From assembly GCA_030374765.1 (NCBI GenBank), contig JARGXX010000092.1, positions 2,268,001 to 2,332,000 of the forward strand: DNA of 64,000 nucleotides, given 5' to 3'. The stretch is from Agarophyton chilense (taxonomy: Eukaryota; Rhodophyta; Florideophyceae; Gracilariales; Gracilariaceae). Position numbers and translations under genes: made by a program. The notes beneath the pieces are model-generated. The model had not been told where the DNA came from. It did no database searches and saw only the letters and a program-made list of their open reading frames with translations. Of the stretch, positions 1-10,804 are shown one piece after another (position 1 is the stretch's first letter; every line of letters starts with the position of its first letter).

Positions 1-891
1 TAGAACTACAAGACTTCTGCAAGCCCATAGTTCTCTTTGCCGAAACCGCTCACGACCCGCTTCCGTTCGACCGCAATCCCCGTCCGCCACCGCTCTGCCC
101 CTCTCCCCCACGCCCGATATGCCTGGCACTTCACACCCTCAGTTGCAGCTTGCATCACCGCTTCGAAATCCGTGCCACCAATCGAGACCCACCACAATTC
201 GAACAAACCTTGTACCGTCTTCCTTCGTTAGCACCCGCTTCTTTGGGAGTTTTATCTTCTCACTGCCTCACGAATCACACTGTAACTGTCAGAAGCGCTC
301 CGTCGTTTGTAACTTCCTGAAGGAAAGCGATGGAAGTCCCAATGTCGCCTTTTGCTAGATCTCACAGCCAAAATCATCAGTGCAGTTCCACCAACATGCG
401 CAAGCATTTGGAGCACCGTCATTCTTAGTTCTCCCCCTAGCGCAAGCATCCAGTCCTTCCACCCCCATGTAGTACACACATCAAGCTTCCGCTGCAGACA
501 AATCCACAGACACAGCAGCTGCCACTCTCCTCGCATTACCGATAGGAGGACTCGACCACCGCCTTACCGGGCACCTCCCCCCCAATTACATTATGTCCAC
601 GCTGTCGTTGCATTTGAGTCACCCACCGCCCTCGCTGTACGCTTTTAATCCGTCGCAACAGATCTGTTTCGAACCTGCTGCTCCTGATCTTCCGCACACG
701 GACCACACCCACTCCCAACCTCTTCCTCCCCAACTATAGCTGGCATCTGCACTTAATCAGCTTCTTCTCCAGAACACCCTCCGATGCAGCCGTCGCCGCA
801 GCCACCGCCGCAGTCAGCCCAAGCCCACCATCCGAAGTTTTTAACACAACAACCTCACTCGGCCGATCTCTGACACAAGGTATAGCACATC
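1..891. other. No gene recognised; C-rich unique sequence
   Basis: I see no protein with a recognisable family here. Short open frames on both strands overlap each other and have unnatural composition (Pro/Ser/His-rich on plus, Arg-rich on minus), which is what a pyrimidine-rich plus strand gives by chance. It may be the 5' flank of the possible split gene that follows. Confidence 0.5.
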
Positions 892-1640
892 ATGGTTTGG
901 GCACCGAAGAAGCGCTTAAGCACGCCCTCGCATTGGATTCTCGATAAGATCGGTGGAGCATGGCCACTCTGTCCGTCTACCCACATAAGTTGCGTGAGTG
1001 ATTTCCTTTCAACCTCATTCTTCGCAATCTTCTAAAGTATGCGATGAATGGACGTTAGGCTAATGCCGTTCTCATGCAGCGTCTCATTGAAGTCGACGGC
1101 AATGTGCATAGCGAACGACTTTCCCAGCCGGCTTTATGGGTTTTATGATTATCGATCGTACCAATGAGTCCTAGCATTCTGCTGGATATAGTTACCGAGG
1201 AGGACCTATCTGTTCGAAAAGTGCCGAATGGTTTATTTTGTTATAATGTCGAGTACCTTGGGTGATCCGTACAGTACTGATGATGCGCGCCGACTTTCTA
1301 AAATGGCTGCACAGCAAAATCTTATCGTTGACCATCTATTTGATTTCCAAACAATGAATATGGTCCACTGCAGATAATTGTGTTATCTGGAACAGTTTTC
1401 TCTAGGGAAGAACCGCTCTTCGTTTCCCCTGGCCCTGGTAATACTCTGGAGCTTCAAGGAATCTACAAGATGAGCCTAGGACATCATGCAAACGGAGAAA
1501 TTGAACTCCGTTACGAGGAAAAACATTGCGAAGCGACTACAATTCTACTGAAGCATGATTGCGTTTCAATGGTAGGCTGTGTCATAGGCACCCTAAGAAA
1601 CATCTCCGAGCACGTCATAGCTCATTATGACATTGTCTAG
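892..1640 (+). other. Possible small intron-containing gene, unrecognised
   Basis: An ATG at 892 opens a frame that meets a strong donor-like GTGAGT at about position 1000. Acceptor-like CAG sites follow near 1078 and 1375. The last open segment (about 1375-1640) encodes roughly 88 residues beginning after the CAG, with VLSGTVFSREEP near its start and HVIAHYDIV at its end. The middle segment around 1163-1265 is also open. A small OB-fold protein made of several exons would look like this, but I could not match a family with confidence and red algal genes rarely have so many introns. It could equally be unrelated fragments. Confidence 0.22.
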
Positions 1641-1889
1641 CATCGATTCGTTGGGCCCATGACTCGTGCTATGTGTAAGGTTCTTACTGATAACATTTTC
1701 GTGGTATCATGCGACACATTTGCTACTCCGGTGCCCTTTGAAAATTATTACGCAGAACAAAAAAAGATTGCTTGATTCCATCATAACCCCTTCAACAATA
1801 CATGATTACGATCGGAATAACTACGAATTGTATGGTACGAATGTCCCATGCTCAAAACAAGATTGCACATGAAACCTAACGCGTCAGCT

Positions 1890-3230
1890 TCAACGAGCTT
1901 TCTCTGCAACCAAAGGAATATATGAACTTCCTTCCACATCAGCACGACCGAGCACACGTTGACCGCAGAGATTAGGCATGTGCTTGCCGCATATATTGCA
2001 CTTATGTGCATCATCTCCAACCATCTTGCACCCCACAACTGTGCATTTGGACGAAGAAGATGCACCGTTCTCCTCAAACAAAACGCTGTTTGCGTCCTCC
2101 GCATCCCTTTCGAAGAGGACAGGTTTATCATCGTTAGACTCACGACGCCTCTCTTTGCGTGCAACTCTTCGGTGCTCAACATCAGACTGCTCACGACCAA
2201 CGTGCCAATTCAATATTCTCCCTCCATTCTTTTCGCCACTCATCGCAAAACCCACCCCAGTTTTCTTTGGCTCAATGTCCTCGCCATCGGATTTTCCGGC
2301 GCAGGAGTCGGAATTAGAGACACATTCAAGCCGTCGTTTCTTCCAAATTTGTTTCAGGTACGCCCTGGACAAAGACTTACGCTTCGAAGACGCAACCGGC
2401 TGGATATCATCTTCGGAATCTGCTACAGCCATTCTTCGTTTGCGGCCGTGGAACCGCTCCTTCCTAGAAAAGCACTTGTTTCTTGTTCCCTTGCCTAATT
2501 CATCACTCTCATCTAAACGGGACTTATTTACTTCACTTTCATCAGAGCTGGAATGAGCGCTACCTCTGCTTACATCATGACGCCCACTTCTTCGATCATA
2601 CTTGGCAGAAAAGCTTTCCTCAGGATGCAAGGGTATTTCATTCTTGCTTACGTTTCTCTGACTCGGGTCCTTGTTTAACACAAGTTGCTTCTGAACTCTC
2701 TCTAAACCCTCCATGAGCTGGGCAGACGAGTTCCGTCCTGGCTGATCACTTGGACGTTGAGCAAGCTTTCTCTTCTTCATCAGTTTCCCCTTCTTTCTGC
2801 TATTTCGATGTGCGACTTCATTGCGGAGCTTCTGGATGATATATTTCGTCGCTCCCCAGTCCTCTTCCGTGTAGATCAAAAGTTTGTGCTTGTCATTGAT
2901 TTTTTCTACCACTTCTGTCACAGCCTTGTCGAAAACGGTGGGACTGGTTGCTTTCCTGATGTCACGAAAGCTTCTTCGTCATACGTGCGGTGAAAATAAG
3001 ATATTCGAGCGAAGCTCATGGCAGACAGTTCTCAAGACAGCCACTGAGTACTTGTTGGTAGTCTCGAACGGAAACTCGACACGATGATGACTTTCACTCT
3101 CCTTTAGAGCTTCGTTATGTTGTTCAATTGCTTTGCTTATCTCGGTTCCAACGCTGAACGATGTCGTACCTTTGGTCGACATTCGTGAACTAGGCGGAGG
3201 AAGCACCACCTTCTTACCTATCACAACCAT
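1890..3230 (-). pseudogene. Basic, zinc-finger-ended protein interrupted by one in-frame stop
   Basis: Reading on the minus strand from an ATG at 3230, one frame stays open for about 446 codons except for a single TGA at 2979-2981. The product would be very basic and Ser/Arg/Lys-rich (nuclear-type, several KRKR-like runs). It ends in a Cys/His cluster: CTVVGC, then HKCNICGKHM, then NLC, which resembles the C-terminal zinc-binding modules found in transposon-encoded proteins. It sits beside the decayed Tnp2 transposase on the opposite strand, so it may be an accessory protein of the same element. Alternatives are a host gene with a recent nonsense mutation, or two exons with the TGA inside an intron. 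Function unknown. Confidence 0.45.
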
Positions 3231-3911
3231 GTTGTATAGAGATATGTTCAATCAGTTCTGAAGTACAATGAGGTTGGAAGGTAGTTTTTGGTATGTCCCA
3301 CACGTTGGAGCGGATTTATGTCGTCTTCTGGGTGAAACGAGAGAATGCAGGCTCGTTCTTCTGCACGGAGCATAACTAAAGCCCCCAACTCTCAGTCGTT
3401 TCGACTCCGCAGAAAACAAGAAATGTATCGAAGAGAAAATTCCCGCGTAACGAGCGGATGGGGTTGATGCGCAACTTCCTCGACGTGTGACGTGACCACA
3501 TCGTGATGGATATCACTGTGACTGCAGTGTAAAAATGTTCTTCACTATGTTGATACATAGTCGCCAGGTACAGCTGGGTTTTTGTCTCCAACCATGTTTG
3601 AAGGCCTTTCTGACGACTAAATGAGCCAGAAACTATGTGGGTGAAATGGCAAAGAAGCAGATTCTGTCACGCAGTGGTATAATACCTGCTCCACTCCATT
3701 ATATTCGTATATGTATCTGAACCCTTTGAAACAAAAACATGTGTTCCTTCACAACTGCCGTTAATTTTTCATGTCACCAGGAGTGTTGAGTGAAAGTGTC
3801 CTGAACTATTTTAGCCTTTTTACCCATTATCGCAACGCACGCCAGCAAGATCGGAGCTCCCTCCGGTCGAGAATTTAGGCTAGTGCATTACGGAAATTGT
3901 ATTCAACTTGA
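3231..3911. other. Gap between two divergent transposon-type genes
   Basis: No supported gene. The interval separates the minus-strand zinc-finger pseudogene from the plus-strand Tnp2 fossil, so it may have been a shared promoter of one two-gene element. Confidence 0.4.
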
Positions 3912-6801
3912 TTGCACGCTTCAGTTGTGTTTCCAGGACATATATCTACTATGAGGCTGCTGGGATACGTCTGTCGTCCAGTGTACAACTGCCAATGTAA
4001 AGAGGGAAAATTGGTATCAAAAGAGACTTCGATGCGGAACAGGGCGGCTGCAATTAGGATATTGACCGAAGATGAACAAGATGGAAACCCCTTTGTACAC
4101 ATTTGCCTCCCTACCGCCACCAATAACTGTTTAGAACTTCAGGCTGTATATGCCCAGGTCGCAGAGTCAGATGAAGATAGATTCAACATGGCTCACGACT
4201 CTTCATCGAATCTAAAGTTGTCGACATTCGGAGGTGATTCATCACATCAAACTCAGTACACAAGCAGTGACCATGAAGAGGTGTCATCATCGACGGATTT
4301 GATAACGGGCAGCGACCAACCGGATCACACTCTTGGTCTTCTTTTTAGTGCCCGAAAGGGAAATACTTACTGTGTCTGCCGGGACAGAAGGTTTACTGCG
4401 TTTATGGAAAAGAACGCCAAATATATTGGACTTCGCATCAAGAAATCCGTATACTACGATTACATGAATGATCTTATCAAAGACTTGAGCTTGACTGAGA
4501 CGCCTGCTCTTCGATATGACTCATACCTTGGAGTTTGCAAAGCCTTATTGCGTAACTCTGGGCTTTATAACACCAATCACGTATGTTGTTCCGTCTTCCA
4601 CAAATCCCTTGAGATAAAATCCAACGGTTCGGCCGTAAGTTGTTGGCACTGTACTGAAGAGCTAAGTGGTCGCATCAAGAGTTTTGAATATATTGCAGTG
4701 TGGGAGCGCATCGAGATGATGCTTTGAAGCTCTGCTGAAGGACCTCTTCTTTTCAACTATCTATGGGAGGGCATCTCTGATATTGACCACTCTCATAATT
4801 GATTTCTTCTCTGGAAGGATTTTCCGAGACTTTGTTTCACAGCAAGGTGGTCGGGAGCACGTGAAGTATGAAATATTCCTCGCATTATCTGCAGACGGTG
4901 TGCAGCCTTTCAAGTCAGATACCTACACATATTGGGTGGCTCTCTGTGTCATTTTGAACCTTCCCCCCATTATAAGATTCAAGTCCAGGCGTTTGCTTCC
5001 GTTGGTTATCATCCCTGGCCCTAACGAACCAAAGGAAATCACGACCTTCCTGCAACCCTTTGTGTCAGAGATGCAAAGCCTCTTAACCTCCGGAAGAAAA
5101 GAAGAATTATGGAACGACGAACAAAAGTTGGTGCATGTGCATCTGATTTTCACTTTAGCAGATCTACCGGGAATGAAGAAGCTCACGCATCTCAAAAGTT
5201 TCAATGGGCTCGTGCCTTGACGTTTCTGCCTTATCAAAGGCGTTCACGTTCAGCATTGTTACTTTCCCCCGACTATTCTTGATTATGACCGATCAAACTC
5301 GAAACGGAGAGCTGTCGAACATGTCCCATGGGGTCCATCATGCCTTCCTCTCCGATCTCATGGGCAGGTTATCCAGACCTACGATAAATTGAAAAAGATG
5401 AAGAACAAAGTTCCCAAGTTTGAACTTGAACAGCAGCTCAAAGAGATTGGATTATCTTCTACAGTTCCCATTCCTCTGCTAGGCCTTAACGCAATGCGTG
5501 CATATAACTCGTTTCCTGTTGACATTATGCATTTATTGTTTGAGAATGATGCCAAATATATTGTTTCAATATGGTGTAACGATTCTGGTAGGTATTCTGA
5601 GTGGGCATATCTGTCATCACGAAAAGTATTTGCAGCTGTGAGCCATAACTTAAAGGCATGTCGGAAAGGGTTTGGCTCAAATTATTGCAGAGAACCACGG
5701 GGAATAGAGAAACGTGGATTGTGGAAAGCAACTGAATGGAAGTTATTCACGATCTCCACAAGTCTTGTGGTACTGGATGAATGGGTTCCTCGTGAAGCTC
5801 TGGATGGTTGGAAGCACTTTGTTGAGCTTGTTCGAAAAGTTTGTCAGTGGACACATACTGAAAAAGACGTAAATGAGATTGAGGCTCTGGCAAAAGCCTT
5901 CTACGATCATTTTGTTCATTTCTATTAAAAGAAAACATACAATCGCGTTCATCTCTGCAAGTATGTGTACCATCTTCTTCTACATCTCGCCTATAATATT
6001 CGAGACTGTGGGCCAATTTCTCTACTTGGACAGTGGACGACTGAGAACTTTATCGGCTATGTCAACAAAATGACTAAGGTCAAGCATCTATTTGCTGAAT
6101 CTGCGAGGGAAAAGATCAAATATCATACTGTAGCTTCTCTCTACAGTATGCGCTACGGATTCCCGGTTACTCATCTTGAGGATCAGGACGTAGAAACTCC
6201 GTACCAGCCCTCGATCGCCAGTGGTGACTGTCCAAGCGAGGAAACTCACTTTTCTCTTCTGGGTCCATGGTTTCACTCCTCTATCTCTCAAGTGGAAAAC
6301 CGCGACATACCGGGTTTAAGAGATTTCCTCGAGCGTTACTACATGTCCAAGCTCGAACTTTCGCGCAATGAGGCTCATGGACTTCTCGAAGAAAAATATT
6401 CAATCACCTCTCTGGGGTCGTTTAAGGGACGATAAAACTCCGACCATGATGCCATGGACATATCATGCCTCCTCCCAGTACGAGGAACAGCGACAAACGT
6501 GTTACTTTTCCGGTATGTTTCGCAGCCGGAGCTCAAAGGAAGTCGAAGTTTACTATGGGAGGACATTTTGTTTCTTATGCCAAGAGATGAACGACGAATT
6601 CTACATGCTCGTTGTCGCCGACTGGGTTAATCGAGGGTTGAAAAGAGGCTTCCAAGGTCAAGTGTACGAATACTGCAACAAAACGAGTAATTCCCTGTTT
6701 ACTTCTCGAACTGTAGAAGATGTGGAAGTCATTAGTCATCCTATCGGTGTGGTGCATCTACAATATCCTGGACGTGGTGGGAAATTTCTACCTCGACTCT
6801 A
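3912..6801 (+). pseudogene. Decayed Tnp2/CACTA-type transposase
   Basis: Consecutive open segments translate to pieces of the Transposase_21 (tnp2, En/Spm-CACTA) family in the expected order. A Cys-containing N-terminal part (to 4727) ends in FEYIAVWERIEMML. Next comes IFLALSADGVQPFKS followed by LNLPPIIRFK and LVIIPGPNEPKE (4783-5220), the hallmark block of the family. Then come PVDIMHLLFEND (about 5515) and LGQWTTENFIGYVNKMTKVKH (about 6024), and a C-terminal part ends at 6801. A frame change lies near 4720 and another near 6400. In-frame stops are TGA 5218-5220 and TAA 5926-5928. The 5218 TGA falls where the first Cys of a CxxC pair (xRFC) would be expected. Family assignment is firm; the element is inactive. 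I could not find its terminal inverted repeats. Confidence 0.8.
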
Positions 6802-9529
6802 ATTTGTTGACGACATGCGTGACACAGACGGTGTCATGGCCTATCTTGATAAGAATGATATTGCAAGAGTCAATTTAAGAGGTATTGATTCTTAGATGTC
6901 TGCCTTGTTTCAAGGCTCTGAGAGGAAAGCTTTGCATGATTACTTGATATTTTTGGTTTAGCTAGGCGGAAAGTGTTTGTCATGTGGTTGAGGGAAGCTG
7001 ATAATCAGGCACCCGTTTTGTAAGATACAGCTTACATTCAAGTTTAGTGATACAAACAACGACAACGATGGTGCCTTCATCCCACCTACCACAATGCAAT
7101 GAAGATTCAGGAGCACTATCCATTGACGAAAACGTTTGTTGTTGAGGAAAGTCAATTGCAAAACAGGTGTCAAAGTACTACGGCACAGGCAATACGGAGC
7201 AGTGGGCTGTAACATACGCAGTACTATCTATTATGACTTTCGTGACCCGCCCTACTCTTCCTCGCTGAGACTTATGCGGAGAGAGACTGATTGTCTGAGA
7301 GTTTGGTTGCCGTGGATCAGCTCCTGCATGCCTACGCATACATGCAACGCCATACACGTATTTCGCTCGCAGAGAAATTTGACTTCAGCCATATACCTCT
7401 CGAAACGCAAGAGGTTTGAAGCTCTGAAATCCCGCCATTTTCGTTTCCCATTCTTCCGTTTTCATCCCCTGCCTTTCCCACTTCAACCCATCCTCTCCTG
7501 TTTACTGTCGCCTCTTCTCCTGCTGCCCACCGTTGTACATTACCGTATCTGTTATCCACGCTTGTGCGATACCTTGCACGTTCATTACCACATCTCACTG
7601 AAGCGCTTTTGGGCATCTCCTTTCCGCGCTTGTGCGTTCACGTGCACGCTTATCACTGCATCTTGTTTCAATGATTTGAGATAATATGAAACGCTTTTAC
7701 TGCATTTTCTTGCCTCGGTTTTTCATAACATGCACGCCCATGAATTATCTAAATGCTCTACTCGTTCGTTGCCGACTTAACTTGCAGCAACCATGCAGTG
7801 TCGTTCTGCCTCGCAACGATTGTGCTCGTGCATCATGGTTACACTCTTCTACATTAATGCATCCTCGTTGTTTGCCTCCGTGATATGATATCTCTCTTCT
7901 ACCTTTCAACCATGGCGAACCTCCGTTCCCTCTGTTTACGACTGTTTATAACAAAAGAACTTGAACGTACGGTACTGTTTCTCGTTTGCAAACAACGTGT
8001 TCAAGTATATGACGTGTATCGTGCTATCTTTCCGCAAAGTTCCTGATGCGAATGATTTCTGATTCTCTCTTTCATTTGTTTGGCCTTCTTCAGCTACCTT
8101 TCACCGTAACTTGGCGCTTCTACTGCGCTCGAACATGGTCCCGGAAGCCACGGATCTCAACTTTGTTCTGGCTGACGCGATGACGGTCCCTCGCTCCTTC
8201 CGCAGAGTCCTTGTTAATACCTACACACTTCAACTTCGCCATACAGCCGATCCTTCGCTGGCTCCCGGCACGCTCCCCGTCAGCGCCGTTGCGCCTCAGG
8301 TTTGGTGGACAAGAGCAGGCTCCTACTGGCCAAGCGATTCGAAAGCGCCAAGCAATATTCATCCCCCTTCGTCGAGTTTCTCTACTTCGTGAGCCACACA
8401 TGGAACTCTAATAGAATGTACCATACAACGTAGTGCATCCGGCACGAGGGAACCCCTGTACCACCCTCGATGTTGAGAGGCTTTGGTCGTTCCGGGTAGC
8501 TCAATCCTTAAAACCAATGGAGATGCCACTGCATCTCAATCCAATGAGCAAAAGAAAAATACCAAAGATTCTGAGTTCTAGTTTTCGTCTAGAACGACAC
8601 CACAGTCTGAACTCGTGTGCGCTTCTATCAATCTTGGCACTGTACCTCCCCTCCGTCTAGATGATCCGGGAATTTGCGCAAATGTGAGATCATGCATATT
8701 TCCTTGCCGTTTTTCCCCGACTCGCTTTAACAACACTTCTCCATCCCGCCCTCGGTTTCCTGTTGGCCTTTTGCCCCTATGGTTTCCTTGTTACGGAGCT
8801 CCGTCTTCAATGTTGGTGTTGCGGCGTGGGCAAGGATTCACGACTACCCCGCTCCCACAAACCACTGTTCCGTATCATCTGGCTCTTTTTTTGTAACGTT
8901 CAACCAATTTGACGCACGGGCCTCGAAAGAAGAAAAGCAAACTATGATCTTTTCGCCAGCGCTCTGTACTACATGGAGAAATCAGCCGGATACTCATATG
9001 AACTTGGTGGTCAGACTATTTACTTTGAATGCTACTCTTGTCCTTGACCTGTTGGACAGACGTCAGGACAGTTGTAAACTTGTAGTCCATTTATTGCGAC
9101 AAGCTTCGAATTCTGTAGTACTTATATCACAATTTTGTAGATCAATTGGCTCAATTTCGTTACAAAACGGCAGACGAAAGGCAACATAGCTGTATCGAAC
9201 AAGTAGCGTACTTGTATGTCTCTGGTAGGTTGCAGAACGTCGAATTTTGCCTGCATGGCGAACAGGAGGCGTACATTTTTCGGACTCATGGCGTTCAAAA
9301 ACGGGAGAGTATGACATTTGTACGCCACAGGTAGAAATCGGTTGCACAATGATAGCCTTGCAACGACAGGCGTACAAGCTTTACAGAATTTTATATAGAT
9401 AATTCCACGCTAATGGTAGTGGTTACACAAATGGCGTACTTTAGCTTTAATATTGCACGCCATTTGTTGCACTAAAGTGTACGCCATTTGTTGTACTTAT
9501 GAAGCGATATACTTTTCCTAGGGACAATG
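6802..9529. other. Gene-poor region with repeated GGCGTAC motifs
   Basis: No protein-coding gene can be supported. About 7440-7540 is strongly pyrimidine-rich. From 9268 to 9485 the heptamer GGCGTAC or its complement occurs five times (9268, 9320, 9369, 9433, 9479), and 9428-9492 is a near-palindrome built on the same motif. These look like subterminal or terminal repeats of a DNA transposon rather than coding sequence. Confidence 0.45.
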
Positions 9530-9803
9530 AACCAACCTAATCACCATCTTGGTGAGTCCTGGAAATCCTAAAGTGGTTCCCCACAAAAGGGCACCTATAG
9601 CATCAGTTCCTAACCGTTCTGAGCTATAGCTCTTGTTCTGAGGATACACTCTACTGTTGCGCGTTTACTGACCTTTTTCTACAGCATTCTGTGTGTGTGC
9701 GTTGTTTTCTCTACTGTCACCAGGATATTTGTGTGGTCACAAGGGTTGTCGAGCCGATCTCGAGTGCATTACGTACCGCCGTATCTAGACATCCCCCTCG
9801 TGA
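9530..9803 (+). mobile_element. PIF/Harbinger-type transposon, arm A left part
   Basis: This 274-bp segment aligns along its whole length, in inverse orientation, with 21533-21807. Shared landmarks include the CACCATCTTGGTG box, the block around AACCGTTCTGA and the stretch CGAGCCGATCTCG. It stops at the TSD of the inserted gypsy element and resumes at 20907. It contains the 5' leader and first codons of a Harbinger-like transposase. Confidence 0.75.
9799..9803. repeat. Left target-site duplication CGTGA
   Basis: CGTGA directly precedes the 5' LTR and is repeated at 20902-20906 directly after the 3' LTR, a 5-bp duplication typical of Ty3/gypsy integration. Confidence 0.88.
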
Positions 9804-10681
9804 TGAAGAGCAACGTCCTCCAGGGAGTTTTTTGGGGACTTAAGTTTTTTCCGGAGCCTCCGGCGTGCAACCTCGTTATGAGTAGGAGTAATCCGTCTTT
9901 ACGGCGATAGCCGGAACGCCGGTGATGCACCGGCGGGACCGGGTGCCATACACGTGGCCGTAGCGCCCGCGCGACACGTGGCCGTAGCGCCCGCGCGACA
10001 CGTGGCCGCCAGATTGGCCCCTTTTGTTAGACGGACATTTAGCTATTTAGGATAGACTTTATTTATTCTATTCTACGGTGACTACAGTACTTAGGCCGCC
10101 GGCCTCGCGGCCGCCGGTCCAGTAAAGCCTCCCCAACAAGGGTGATCTTGGTCTTCCAGATCTTGGCTCTGGGTCGAACCGCCTGCGCGGATATACAACT
10201 CCTTACGGAGGGATTTCCCGTGGTGCACGGCTTCCCAACCCCCTTGGACGTTCAAGCAGCCTTCGTGTGTTGGGTATCTATTCCCGCTTTCGTGGTTCCG
10301 CCCGTGTATACGGGTTGCTACACCCGGCAGTGCCGGCTATTCCCGAGTCCCCTCTTGCGACTCGTGGTCAACCTCGCCCTCTTGCCTCCGTTCCCATTTT
10401 CCTCCCCTTCATTGGGCAATTCCCGCTCTTGCGGCTCGCACTGACACCTGTCGTGCTCGCCACTCTCGTGGGTTTTGCCTCCTCAGAGGATACGCAAGCA
10501 CCGCTTCAGCGGATATCCTCGGCTTCTTTCAGCCTCCCTGCGCCCGTCGCGACGGTTCGGCTCCGGCTTACACCCGGCATTGCGCGCCGATCCCTGGGAG
10601 GGCTCTACCGCGCCGGTTACCTCGTGAGAGGAAGATCCGGACGTCTTCGTAGGTTTTCCCCCTTGGGGGCATTGTCCTACA
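9804..10681 (+). repeat. 5' LTR (878 bp)
   Basis: It is almost identical to 20048-20901. The main difference is a 24-bp tandem unit present twice here (9954-9977, 9978-10001) and once in the 3' LTR, plus scattered substitutions. It starts TG and ends CA. An AT-rich stretch around 10038-10075 may hold the promoter or polyadenylation signal. The high LTR identity implies a fairly young insertion despite the broken genes. Confidence 0.92.
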
Positions 10682-10683
10682 AA

Positions 10684-10700
10684 TTGGTCTCCCGACTTAG
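10684..10700 (+). other. Primer-binding site of the gypsy element
   Basis: TTGGTCTCCCGACTTAG begins two bases after the 5' LTR. TGGT is the complement of a tRNA 3' ACCA end, as expected for a tRNA-primed retrotransposon. The tRNA species cannot be named from this sequence alone. Confidence 0.6.
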
Positions 10701-10804
10701 AAGTCAAGACCGCTTGTGTCCTCTCTGAGGTTGTTTTCCGTTTAACGGGTTTTCTCCGGTCTCACCGGTTTGCTTTCTATTCTTCCGTCGAGACCGTGTG
10801 GCCA

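Noticed and set aside
7136-7684. 182-aa frame in the gene-poor region
   Set aside because: Pyrimidine-rich plus strand gives Leu/Pro/Ser/Phe-rich text; no conserved motif.
10142-10728. Open frames inside the LTRs
   Set aside because: Present in both LTRs as expected for non-coding LTR sequence of high GC; no protein similarity.
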